Virus record (IMG/VR): IMGVR_UViG_3300010413_000193
Span: 1 to 21,973 of that record
Strand: one strand, 5' to 3'
DNA length: 21,973 nt
DNA from: a virus
Below are positions 1 to 6,211 of the stretch, one piece after another (position 1 is the stretch's first letter; every line of letters starts with the position of its first letter). The translations under genes were made by a program, and so were the position numbers. The notes beneath the pieces are model-generated. The model made no database searches. It had not been told where the DNA came from and was given only the letters and a program-made list of their open reading frames with translations.

Positions 1-1
1 A

Positions 2-436
2 CGACCGCTTACTGAAGTTCAAGATATGATGTTGAAAGACTTAAATGAGACTTTCGATAAGTACTCTGTTCGTCCAAGAGTAGACTCTGGATTGGGGTAC
101 TTTGTGGATGGTGCTCGTACAGATAAAGAGAATTTTGAAGTGGGCAGGAAACACGGTTTGCCTCAAGTAGTTGACGCAGATAATGTTCCTCACAATGTAA
201 CCATCGCCGATTATGATACGATCCTTAACGCGATCGAACTTCACGGTATTAGTCTATGGCAAACAAAGCAGACAAAACGTGGTGAAATTCTTGCACTACC
301 TGATATTGCAGCTTGTGCTCTTTACGAGGCGACACCATACCAGGTTGACGAACCCGTGCTGGACCCGTTAACCGGAATACCAACGGGGGTTACTCAAACA
401 GTAACGAAATATAAAAATAATGTTAAGGAATGGTAA
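2..436 (+). CDS. Unknown phage protein, 5' end cut by the window
   Basis: The frame is open from base 2, so the gene probably begins outside the window. The first in-frame ATG (26) has no clear ribosome binding site, and the residues before it read naturally into the protein. The visible part is soluble, with no membrane segment or signal peptide. A stretch reading VTIADYDTILNAIELHGISL followed by WQTKQTKRGEI faintly resembles the short repeat found near the end of some phage tail-fibre and tail-fibre-assembly proteins (DUF4376-like); this is a weak impression. The stop overlaps the next ATG as TAATG, so the two genes are probably translationally coupled. The function is not known. Confidence 0.6.
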   Translation, partial: RPLTEVQDMMLKDLNETFDKYSVRPRVDSGLGYFVDGARTDKENFEVGRKHGLPQVVDADNVPHNVTIADYDTILNAIELHGISLWQTKQTKRGEILALPDIAACALYEATPYQVDEPVLDPLTGIPTGVTQTVTKYKNNVKEW

Positions 437-771
437 TGACCAAAGAAGAATTATTAAAGAATTTTACTGAAGATTTTAAAAACGTAAAAGGGGCTTTGAG
501 TGAAGTTCTTGAACACAACAGGCAAATAGATGCTACGCTGGTCCAGGACCTTATGGAAGGGGATTTCGCTAAGCTTGAAGAGCACACAGAAATCAGTAAG
601 CTGATAATGGACGGAGTTAAAGGGTTTAACGAGCTTTATAAAACTATACCCTCTACGCTGGAAAGTATCGAAAAGCTGTCAGGTGACGAGAACGGAAAGG
701 GAAAGGTTTCCCTTCAAGATATGATGAAGGAATTAGAGGAAAACACTATAGACGAACAAGCTGAAGATTAA
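436..771 (+). CDS. Small acidic helical protein, unknown
   Basis: This 111-residue, acidic, probably all-helical protein has no cysteine and no membrane segment. ATG at 436 is preferred over ATG 430 because AAGGA (425-429) lies six bases before it and because it gives a TAATG overlap with the upstream stop. Its size and position near the terminase make a small terminase subunit conceivable, but it is on the other strand and I see no convincing similarity to T4 gp16. It converges on the neck gene, and the two coding ends overlap by four bases, leaving no room for a terminator between them. Confidence 0.7.
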   Translation: MTKEELLKNFTEDFKNVKGALSEVLEHNRQIDATLVQDLMEGDFAKLEEHTEISKLIMDGVKGFNELYKTIPSTLESIEKLSGDENGKGKVSLQDMMKELEENTIDEQAED

Positions 772-1475
772 CCCAGGCTTCCGAATACGCTATCAGAATC
801 GCTAACAGGAACACCTTCGTTGTCCTGTTCGATTTTAGTATCCTCGAGCGCTTTAAAGTAGTCGTCGATACTTTCAAAACTCTCCTCATAATTATCAGAT
901 TCAGGCTGCGCGATAAAATCAACTTCAGGGCTATCTGTTACTTCCACGGGAACGTCTTTTTGGTCTGGATTGTATTCTAGGTTATCTTGCTGTCTATTAT
1001 AATATACCCTAGTAGATAACATATAAACACTATCAGAATCTTTATATGTAAACAGATTGTTTACTCCTTCTACGTTATCAGACACGTCAGTAACCTCAAG
1101 AAGCGTCCCGTTCGGCAGCGCAACTAATGAGTTTATGATATCAGGGTCTTTGTTGAATCCTGTTTTACCTGGGTACAATGACTTCAGAGTATTGACTGAG
1201 ACGTAGAAACTTACTGTCCTGTTATTAGTGGGGCCCCACATAGACCAAGTTAAATCGCCGCCCCATCCAGCAGTATCGTCGGGAAGAAGGTATACTTTTT
1301 TCGAATCTTTTTCGGCTAACCTTAAATGGGTGAAATCCTGCAGAATTTTATCCACATTCATCTTAGTAGTGAACAGATAATCGCATTCAACTCCATATAT
1401 ACTTATCATCTCATCAACCATTCTGGTCTTAAGCTCGTAGTCTGGATGCTGTGTTCTATTTAAATTAAATCCCAT
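768..1475 (-). CDS. Neck protein, T4 gp14-like (head closure)
   Basis: This 235-residue protein is close in length to T4 gp14 (256 residues). In T4, gp13 and gp14 form the neck that closes the filled head before the tail joins. The visible similarity is in the N-terminal third, with a conserved-looking helix ending in IYGVECDYLFTTKMNVDKIL (gp14 has MRGVECYYVPREYV at this place), followed by a beta-rich core with VSFYVSVNTLKSLYPG and a tapering acidic C-terminus (from about residue 185). Lying close to the terminase fits the T4 13-14-15-16-17 gene block. A hairpin stands just before the gene. The family call is by eye from a short motif plus context. Confidence 0.55.
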   Translation of the reverse strand: MGFNLNRTQHPDYELKTRMVDEMISIYGVECDYLFTTKMNVDKILQDFTHLRLAEKDSKKVYLLPDDTAGWGGDLTWSMWGPTNNRTVSFYVSVNTLKSLYPGKTGFNKDPDIINSLVALPNGTLLEVTDVSDNVEGVNNLFTYKDSDSVYMLSTRVYYNRQQDNLEYNPDQKDVPVEVTDSPEVDFIAQPESDNYEESFESIDDYFKALEDTKIEQDNEGVPVSDSDSVFGSLG

Positions 1476-1498
1476 CAGTACCTCTTTATATCTCTATT

Positions 1499-1517
1499 GA
1501 GAGCCCCACGGGCTCTC
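1499..1517 (-). terminator. Perfect 8-bp hairpin between two virion genes
   Basis: GAGAGCCC at 1499-1506 pairs fully with GGGCTCTC at 1510-1517 around a 3-base loop. It sits just after the Ig-like gene and about 23 bases before the neck gene. On the minus strand it is not followed by a U-run, so it may be a weak or factor-dependent terminator, or an mRNA-stability or processing hairpin. Confidence 0.4.
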
Positions 1518-1526
1518 TAAGAAACA

Positions 1527-1955
1527 TTATGTAAGTTGGTTAGTAATTACAATTGTTTCAGTAACGCTGAGTTCACCATAAGTAGCAGTAGTTGTTACTG
1601 TACCGTCACCACCTGTTAGCCCAGACGCAGTAACAGTACCTGTTTGGTCGATAGTCGCACCTGTTGTACCCGCATCGATTGTATATACGATGCCTTCAGT
1701 GATGCTTCCACCTCCCCATGTAGTTACTGTAGCTGAAACATCAGATGTTCCACCGTCAACAGTAATGTCTAGTGCAGTACCAGTTGTTGCGATTGAAACC
1801 GGTGCATTCAACTTTGCGTTGGCGTGCGCTAGTTCATATGGATCTGGGTGCGCGATGTTGTACTCACCTTTTGTCTTATCCCATCCTGTAAGGGTTGTGT
1901 CCCCTGTTTCGTGAAGGGCTTTAACACTTGTTACTTGAGCGACGTTTCCTGACAT
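1527..1955 (-). CDS. Ig-like domain virion protein
   Basis: This 142-residue protein has a short N-terminal part (1-50) and a C-terminal beta sandwich (about 52-140) that reads like a bacterial Ig-like group 2 domain: alternating Thr/Val strands, a VTASGLTGGDGTVTTTATYG turn-and-strand, and a final strand VTETIVITN. Such domains occur on decoration proteins, tail tubes and other virion surfaces, where they are thought to bind glycans or host surfaces weakly. A T4 late promoter (1983-1990) lies 27 bases before the ATG and an AAAAGGAC ribosome site follows it, which fits a structural protein. Whether it decorates head or tail cannot be told. Confidence 0.65.
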   Translation of the reverse strand: MSGNVAQVTSVKALHETGDTTLTGWDKTKGEYNIAHPDPYELAHANAKLNAPVSIATTGTALDITVDGGTSDVSATVTTWGGGSITEGIVYTIDAGTTGATIDQTGTVTASGLTGGDGTVTTTATYGELSVTETIVITNQLT

Positions 1956-1982
1956 GTTTTGTCCTTTTGATTGTATTTAATG

Positions 1983-1990
1983 TATTTATA
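1983..1990 (-). promoter_or_regulatory. T4-type late promoter TATAAATA
   Basis: An exact TATAAATA on the minus strand, 27 bases before the ATG of the Ig-like gene, followed by AAAAGGAC. This is the T4 late consensus read by the gp55 sigma factor with gp45 and gp33. Confidence 0.75.
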
Positions 1991-2002
1991 AGAATTAAAA
2001 TC

Positions 2003-2359
2003 TTACTTTTTACTGTCTCGAATTGCTTGGAGCTTTTCGCGTGCGTATCGAACGTCCGACGGGTTCTTTGGATCAAATCGAGAACCAGGGCCGAAACCAG
2101 GAAGATCTTTAATTGGGACCTCGTTCACTGGAACTTCCGGTTCTTCTTGTTTTTCGGTAACCTCGACAACTTCGGACTCCCCGAGCTCTTCGGTGGTAGT
2201 CCCATCAGTTTCTTCTTGTTCCTTTACCTCTGGTTCTTTTTTCGGTGATTTCTTTCTGGATTTTTTCGGTGACTTGGGCGCTTCAACGACCTCTTCAACG
2301 ACCTCTTCAACGACCTCTACCGTTTCTGATAGGTCAACTTCGGTTATTTCGATAGACAT
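2003..2359 (-). CDS. Low-complexity charged protein, unknown
   Basis: This 118-residue protein has three parts: an acidic Glu/Val-rich N-terminus with the repeated unit EEVV (encoded by a 12-bp tandem repeat), a short basic lysine/serine stretch (PKSPKKSRKKSPKKEP, about residues 28-43) resembling histone-H1-type tails, then another acidic stretch and a compact C-terminus with LPGFGPGSRFDPKNPSDVRY. The C-terminus looks like the conserved part. It lies between the terminase and the Ig-like virion gene, so a head or DNA-contacting structural role is possible but unproven. The start has a strong AAGGAGACAT site. Confidence 0.6.
   Translation of the reverse strand: MSIEITEVDLSETVEVVEEVVEEVVEAPKSPKKSRKKSPKKEPEVKEQEETDGTTTEELGESEVVEVTEKQEEPEVPVNEVPIKDLPGFGPGSRFDPKNPSDVRYAREKLQAIRDSKK
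2282..2317. repeat. 12-bp tandem repeat, 3 perfect copies
   Basis: The unit TTCAACGACCTC occurs three times head to tail inside the charged-protein gene. Its length keeps the frame and it encodes the repeated EEVV segment, so copy number can change without breaking the protein. Confidence 0.9.
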
Positions 2360-2379
2360 ATGTCTCCTTACTTTTTTAT

Positions 2380-2387
2380 TATTTATC
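2380..2387 (-). promoter_or_regulatory. Variant late promoter GATAAATA
   Basis: One mismatch from TATAAATA, 20 bases before the ATG of the charged-protein gene, overlapping the stop codon of the terminase nuclease frame. The position fits a late promoter; the mismatch lowers confidence. Confidence 0.4.
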
Positions 2388-3489
2388 AGAAGAATTCATT
2401 ATTGAATTTTCTAGCGGCATCAAACGAATCTTCTTCATCCCACGAGCTCATTCGATTTATCAGTGACTCCTTCGAGTTATCAACCTCACCGTTATCAAAC
2501 GACCCGATATCTAAAACACTCATAAAGTCCGCCGTTTGAATGGCATCGGCTTCATCTATATGCTCAACCCTAATAGCCTCCAAGAACAGGTGCAGGTCAT
2601 CGAATGCCTTGATATGCATAAACGGAGCCATTGCGATAGCAAGAGACATAACCATATCGTCGTGATATCCCTCCTCGGCAGCGTATTTCACACTAGTATT
2701 TTCCGATTTAATGAAGCTGAAGAATTCATCAATGGTACCCCTGTCGTTGACTATAAGCTTGCCTTCCTCTATGAAGATCTTCATCATATTAAGTATAAGA
2801 GGCCTAGTTTTTTTGGTGGTCCGGAAACCATAAAATCGTTTATATCCCTTATTCTGCTCGTCACGATCTCGATACATATTAGGATACTCATAAGAAAGAT
2901 ATAACATATCAGCAATACTTTGGCCAGCCCCTTCGTTATTTTCAATAACAATGAATGCCTCGTTATAATAAAGCCCAAGTGTTTCGAGATGCTCCGGCAT
3001 AACTAGATAGTCAACATCCAACTGTGCCGCGGCGACCTGCTTGAAAGGAAACGCGGTTACATCGATAACCTGAACAGAGAACTTATCAATTCCGTCCTTA
3101 GCAGGGTCAACACCCAGAATATAACTATGTTTTTCCTTCACCTTTTCATAAATCTTTATGCCACTGAAGATACTATCCAGAGAAACTGGGGCTTTTGGTT
3201 CCATTAATTTCAACGCCTCTGTGCTAATCAAAGTGGCCGCAGAGCCAAGGAACGCGCACTCTTCCGTTTGCGCAAAATACTGGGCGCCGTACTTAGCGAT
3301 AGTTTGCTTCTCGTAAACCTCAGGTGTAAGCAAGTTACCTTTTTTATCATAGTGAGGAACTTCTTTCCAGTCCGCCTCTACCAGGCGAGCACCAGACTTT
3401 GACTGGTATTCCCTGTAAATTACCGTATATGTTCCGTCTGGGTTCTTAATAACATCTTTAATATCGTTTATTGAGTCAAGATTGATCAC
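2386..3489 (-). CDS. terL: Terminase large subunit, nuclease (C-terminal) part
   Basis: This is the headful-packaging nuclease half of a T4 gp17-like large terminase. Counted from the chosen GTG, the RNase-H-fold acidic residues fit gp17 D401, E458 and D542: D128 (in YILGVDPAKDG), E183 (in FIVIENNEGAG) and D277/D278 (in EEGYHDDMVMSL). GTG 3489 is chosen because AAGGAG (3495-3500) precedes it by five bases; an upstream TTG at 3525 is the only other in-frame start. It overlaps the end of the ATPase frame by 14 bases and lies in the +1 frame relative to it. Either the terminase is truly split and translationally coupled, or one polypeptide is broken by a frameshift at 3510-3513. The identity as the terminase nuclease domain is sure; the exact start is not. 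Confidence 0.85.
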   Translation of the reverse strand: MINLDSINDIKDVIKNPDGTYTVIYREYQSKSGARLVEADWKEVPHYDKKGNLLTPEVYEKQTIAKYGAQYFAQTEECAFLGSAATLISTEALKLMEPKAPVSLDSIFSGIKIYEKVKEKHSYILGVDPAKDGIDKFSVQVIDVTAFPFKQVAAAQLDVDYLVMPEHLETLGLYYNEAFIVIENNEGAGQSIADMLYLSYEYPNMYRDRDEQNKGYKRFYGFRTTKKTRPLILNMMKIFIEEGKLIVNDRGTIDEFFSFIKSENTSVKYAAEEGYHDDMVMSLAIAMAPFMHIKAFDDLHLFLEAIRVEHIDEADAIQTADFMSVLDIGSFDNGEVDNSKESLINRMSSWDEEDSFDAARKFNNEFF

Positions 3490-4501
3490 TAGATCTCCTT
3501 CTCTTAACGTTTTGGAACGCGTCAAATAATTCTTCAGCAGTCAATTCGAAATCATGTCCAATGAAAACCGTCTCATCTTTTTCCATCTTAACCTCGGTAG
3601 GTGGCTCGAAATTCCGGTTTTTAGCCCCCTCGACCAAGTGGTAGAAGTGGTTCATACCATTGGCCGTCGACGTACTTATGACTTGCTTAAAAATCAATGA
3701 GTTCATGGTAGGCATAACAGAGTCGATGAATTCATCCCAGAGACTTTTCTTAATATAAGCTGCTTCATCGGTATAAATGATGTTACACGTATAACCACGA
3801 AATGAGTCTGAGGACGGGCTGTCCGTCATAATACGAGTCATATTTTCGTATTCAATCTCGGATTTATTCCATACCTCAATACCCGGCATCATCCAAATAG
3901 GCAATTCAGCAAAAATCTTTTTGATTTTATCCAAAACCTCTCTGGCAGTCTTTGGTTTATTCGCAACGATACCTATATTAATATTCATGGGATGGTAGAT
4001 GCTCAACCAGAGTAAATATGTAGCGGCGGTAACGGTTTTACCACTTTGACGAGGATATAGAATAACGAGGTCTTCAAGGCTTAGGAGCTCATCTTCAAGG
4101 TGCTCTTGGTACTCACGCGGGTCTGGACGAGCTAGGCCTTTTTTGGTTGTAATCAGACAATAGTGGGTTCTGAAGTATTTGAAGTCTTCCCTGCACTTTT
4201 TATTCTCGATGTCGTGAATGATGTTCTCAGGAAGCTCAGTCTTGGCTTTTTTTAGCGTTCTGATACCATTGTAAGATACGCGACCACCGTACTTATCCAT
4301 GTAGTAACCATTGCCATTTTTCGGGGGTTGCAACAACTTCTTAAGACCGTCGTGTTCGTCGTGGGTCCAATCCTTGGTCTTCGCAACGAACTTTATAAAA
4401 TCTTGGGATTCATATAGTTCATCGGCGAATTCATCGATGGTGTCTTTATCAAGATGTTTGAGCTTAGTTAAAAGCTGTCTGTATTTTAGTTCTATATTCA
4501 T
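3476..4501 (-). CDS. terL: Terminase large subunit, ATPase (N-terminal) part
   Basis: This is the packaging-motor ATPase half of a T4 gp17-like terminase, 341 residues. The Walker A is YPRQSGKT (149-156; SRQLGKT in T4), Walker B with the catalytic acid is IIYTDEAAY (D245, E246), and the coupling motif is STSTANG (276-282) followed by MNHFYH. After residue 295 the frame continues for 46 residues that do not match the short gp17 linker, then stops, and the nuclease half follows in another frame. An exact TATAAATA lies only four bases before the ATG and there is no Shine-Dalgarno sequence, so this message may be leaderless or the true late transcript may start translation otherwise. Confidence 0.85.
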   Translation of the reverse strand: MNIELKYRQLLTKLKHLDKDTIDEFADELYESQDFIKFVAKTKDWTHDEHDGLKKLLQPPKNGNGYYMDKYGGRVSYNGIRTLKKAKTELPENIIHDIENKKCREDFKYFRTHYCLITTKKGLARPDPREYQEHLEDELLSLEDLVILYPRQSGKTVTAATYLLWLSIYHPMNINIGIVANKPKTAREVLDKIKKIFAELPIWMMPGIEVWNKSEIEYENMTRIMTDSPSSDSFRGYTCNIIYTDEAAYIKKSLWDEFIDSVMPTMNSLIFKQVISTSTANGMNHFYHLVEGAKNRNFEPPTEVKMEKDETVFIGHDFELTAEELFDAFQNVKRRRSSDQS

Positions 4502-4505
4502 ATAT

Positions 4506-4513
4506 TATTTATA
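4506..4513 (-). promoter_or_regulatory. T4-type late promoter TATAAATA before terminase
   Basis: An exact TATAAATA on the minus strand whose last base is four bases before the terminase ATG (4501). A late start site normally lies several bases downstream of this box, which would fall at or inside the first codons. Confidence 0.55.
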
Positions 4514-4533
4514 TGAATCAGGCAGTATTGGCA

Positions 4534-4577
4534 GGAAATTATGCGGAAATTATGCGGAAATTATGCGGAAATTATGC
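4534..4577. repeat. 11-bp tandem repeat, 4 perfect copies
   Basis: The unit GGAAATTATGC occurs four times head to tail between the stop of the frameshifted small gene (4581) and the terminase promoter. The unit is not a multiple of three and it lies outside the likely coding region, so it is an intergenic expansion of one helical turn. Confidence 0.9.
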
Positions 4578-4580
4578 GGA

Positions 4581-4800
4581 TTATACGAAGTATTCGGCGA
4601 AATCCTCTTCTGTTCCTACGATATCTTGAAGATGTATGCTGACAATATTGTAGGTAGGTTTTCCAGTCTTTTATGCCCGGCTCGATACAACCTTCAGGTA
4701 TAACATCGAGATACTGGGTGTATTCATTGATTGATGAGGCAAGGACAATTCCGGAGTAAAGCCGGTTATCATCGTTGGTGTTTTTGTAGACGATTCTCAT
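4581..4800 (-). pseudogene. Small phage protein with a probable one-base frameshift
   Basis: From ATG 4800 (ATGA overlap with the BRCT gene) the protein reads well for about 44 residues, then the literal frame turns into an Arg-rich tail (to 4561). In the +1 frame the same DNA gives KTGKPTYNIVSIHLQDI then VGTEEDFAEYFV and a stop at 4581. That ending closely matches the end of the adjacent BRCT protein (VGTIEDMLEYFV), so the +1 frame is the ancestral one. Removing one A from the four-A run at 4669-4672 joins the two parts into a protein of about 72 residues. This may be a real mutation, a sequence error or programmed frameshifting. No function is recognised. Confidence 0.65.
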
Positions 4801-5048
4801 ACAAAGTACTCCAGCATATCTTCGATGGTACCGACGCGAACAATTTGTATCCCGCGCATTTTCGCTTCATGTTCTTTCTTAGAAACTGCGCTGAACCCCT
4901 GGGCCAAAAATCGTTCCTCACGGACCCCAACAACAACCAAGTCGGTATCCGCAGTAACGCGTTTCTCTAATTGATGCCCGAATCTTTCGACTTCAGCTTC
5001 AAGTTCTTTGCGAGTTTCTTTCAATTTTCCTGTGAATACGATATTCAT
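4797..5048 (-). CDS. Stand-alone BRCT domain protein
   Basis: The 83 residues are essentially one BRCT domain, as at the C-terminus of NAD-dependent DNA ligase LigA: first strand NIVFTGKL, helix KELEAEVERFG with a basic turn, TDLVVVGVRE in the third-strand position, SKKEHEAKMRGIQIVRVGTIEDMLE in the last helix and strand. BRCT domains bind DNA ends or phosphopeptides; here there is no catalytic domain attached, so it may be an adaptor to a DNA enzyme or mimic the ligase BRCT. Promoter TTCAG-N11-TATAATAT lies upstream and an AAGGGATATC site precedes the ATG. It ends in EYFV, as several neighbours do. Confidence 0.85.
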   Translation of the reverse strand: MNIVFTGKLKETRKELEAEVERFGHQLEKRVTADTDLVVVGVREERFLAQGFSAVSKKEHEAKMRGIQIVRVGTIEDMLEYFV

Positions 5049-5076
5049 GATATCCCTTCGTTCTAGATATTATATT

Positions 5077-5100
5077 ATATTATACTATATGTTGGCTGAA
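5077..5100 (-). promoter_or_regulatory. Phage promoter TTCAG-N11-TATAATAT (copy 1)
   Basis: TTCAG at 5096-5100, 11-base spacer, TATAATAT at 5077-5084 on the minus strand, upstream of the BRCT gene (ATG 5048). It is one of four exact copies of this arrangement in the window. The geometry is like a T4 middle promoter (box at -30 plus -10), but with a different box. Confidence 0.65.
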
Positions 5101-5107
5101 ATAAATG

Positions 5108-5287
5108 TTAAATTTTCATAGTGTCGCCGGCTGGTTTTACCGCGGGCGAAGTGTAGACGCGAGTCAATTCCCCTGAACATTTTTCACAGTATTCAGTTCT
5201 TGAGGACTCAGCCATGGGCTTGTCCACTTCGACGACTTCGTCATGCATTTCGCATTCAACGTTCTCACACTTGTATAAGTATGTCAT
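5108..5287 (-). CDS. Small zinc-ribbon protein (FmdB-like)
   Basis: This 59-residue protein starts MTYLYKCENVEC and carries two cysteine pairs: C7 and C12, then C34 and C37 in EYCEKCSGELTRVYTSP. Two Cys knuckles about 22 residues apart, the second followed by G-x-L-x-R-hydrophobic, is the layout of FmdB-type zinc ribbons (which start MPxYEYxCxxC). They are small nucleic-acid- or protein-binding modules often found in phages. ATG 5287 is preceded by AAAGGAACC. The target is unknown. Confidence 0.75.
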   Translation of the reverse strand: MTYLYKCENVECEMHDEVVEVDKPMAESSRTEYCEKCSGELTRVYTSPAVKPAGDTMKI

Positions 5288-5308
5288 TTGGTTCCTTTTT
5301 TAATTATT

Positions 5309-5596
5309 TTACACCACAAACTCTGGGTGAAATTCTCTAGCATATTCGCAGACCTCTTCGCAGTCAGCAAGTAGTTCAGTTAAAGTGAACTCCTTTTCCA
5401 TTACAGATATATTACCATCACTATTTTCTCCATGGAGAGTTATTGGCATATTCATAATGCGATGAGAGAACATTATCTGTAGTAGGCCTAGTTCGATGAA
5501 TTGGGTCTCTTGCAAAGAAGTCTTTGCAAAGACCTCCAGATAATAATTCACACCGTCGGCTTTACTTCTCGTCCCTATAAATTTACAGTTACTCAT
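5309..5596 (-). CDS. Small unknown protein, paralogue of upstream gene
   Basis: The 95-residue protein starts at ATG 5596 (MSNCKFIG); a longer reading from 5653 would run into the preceding gene and is rejected. It shares order and ending with the gene at 5599-5892: MS-x(4-5) start, hydrophobic strand, a charged turn, a long strand with an aliphatic core, then a helix with LxxxCxEVxxxA and the ending HPEFVV. Sequence identity is low outside the C-terminal helix, so this is an old tandem duplication. No domain of known function is recognised. Confidence 0.7.
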   Translation of the reverse strand: MSNCKFIGTRSKADGVNYYLEVFAKTSLQETQFIELGLLQIMFSHRIMNMPITLHGENSDGNISVMEKEFTLTELLADCEEVCEYAREFHPEFVV

Positions 5597-5598
5597 GA

Positions 5599-5892
5599 CT
5601 ACACCACGAATTCTGGATAGTGCTTGTTCGCAAATTCGCGAACCTCGGCACATTCATTAATGAGGACGTTCAGGTTATACCTCTCCTCGCGACATTTGCG
5701 ATAACCTTCATCATCAAAATAGAATAATGTCAGTTTTGTATTTGTGATATTATACCGGAAGCATAAATCCAGTTCCTCTATCGGAATAAAGCTAGTGGGT
5801 TTTAGCTCGGTGTGCTCAAACACCATCAAATGGATTGTCGTCCCATTTGTTTTTGAAAAACTTGAGTTATATTTTAATTCGACTTTACTCAT
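5599..5892 (-). CDS. Small unknown protein, first of a tandem pair
   Basis: This 97-residue protein is encoded just before its paralogue, with two bases between stop and next ATG. It looks like an alpha/beta fold of four or five strands followed by a C-terminal helix (LNVLINECAEVREFANKHYP) and the ending EFVV. ATG 5892 follows a strong GGAGAAAGG site, and the promoter at 5919-5942 lies immediately upstream, so this gene heads the small operon 5892 to 5108. The function is not recognised. Confidence 0.7.
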   Translation of the reverse strand: MSKVELKYNSSFSKTNGTTIHLMVFEHTELKPTSFIPIEELDLCFRYNITNTKLTLFYFDDEGYRKCREERYNLNVLINECAEVREFANKHYPEFVV

Positions 5893-5918
5893 TGTAACCT
5901 TTCTCCACTTTATATACT

Positions 5919-5942
5919 ATATTATATAATACAGAAGCTGAA
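5919..5942 (-). promoter_or_regulatory. Phage promoter TTCAG-N11-TATAATAT (copy 2)
   Basis: TTCAG at 5938-5942, 11-base spacer, TATAATAT at 5919-5926 on the minus strand, about 27 bases before ATG 5892. Confidence 0.65.
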
Positions 5943-5974
5943 AAAATAGTAAAAGATATTAAAATACCGGAAAG

Positions 5975-6211
5975 TTATACAGAATACTGTGGTTCTGCTT
6001 CTTTAATTATCCGAAACAGTTCAATTGCTTCCATTAATTCTGCGCCGGAGAAGGACTTATCCTCCACCGTTATAATTGTGTCATTCCTCAATGATATTAT
6101 TGGGTCATTTATGCTACTGGAAAAAATATCAGCATCATATATAGAGATGTTGCTGGCCGTCCCGGCTTGAATAGCTGGATTCTGTAACTGGGCATTATCT
6201 ATTATAGTCAT
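5975..6211 (-). CDS. Small unknown protein after nrdB
   Basis: The 78-residue protein starts in an ATGA overlap with the nrdB stop, so it is co-translated with nrdB. It is mostly polar, with a region rich in Ile/Asp/Ser (residues 12-50) and a C-terminal amphipathic helix (SFSGAELMEAIELFRIIKEA) before the ending PQYSV. The first half looks like part of a short beta domain. Its position suggests possible linkage to nucleotide metabolism, but nothing in the sequence proves it. Confidence 0.65.
   Translation of the reverse strand: MTIIDNAQLQNPAIQAGTASNISIYDADIFSSSINDPIISLRNDTIITVEDKSFSGAELMEAIELFRIIKEAEPQYSV

Noticed and set aside
1928-2405. Plus-strand frames opposite the charged-protein gene
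   Set aside because: They mirror the repetitive minus-strand gene, give Phe/Ser/Thr-rich low-complexity products, and have no ribosome site.
3393-3616. Intein or split intein in the terminase
   Set aside because: There is no Cys or Ser splice junction, no His-Asn end and no Hint motifs around the insert; the two flanks are too short for split-intein halves.
3393-3616. Group I intron in the terminase
   Set aside because: About 220 bases would be near the minimum, both flanks stay open and protein-like across it, and no P/Q/R/S core pairing was evident by eye.
4534-4577. CRISPR-like array
   Set aside because: The repeat is directly head to tail with an 11-bp unit and no spacers.
5597-5653. 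N-terminal extension of the gene at 5309-5596 (start 5653)
   Set aside because: It would overlap the paralogue's coding end, and the paralogue itself starts MS; ATG 5596 fits better.
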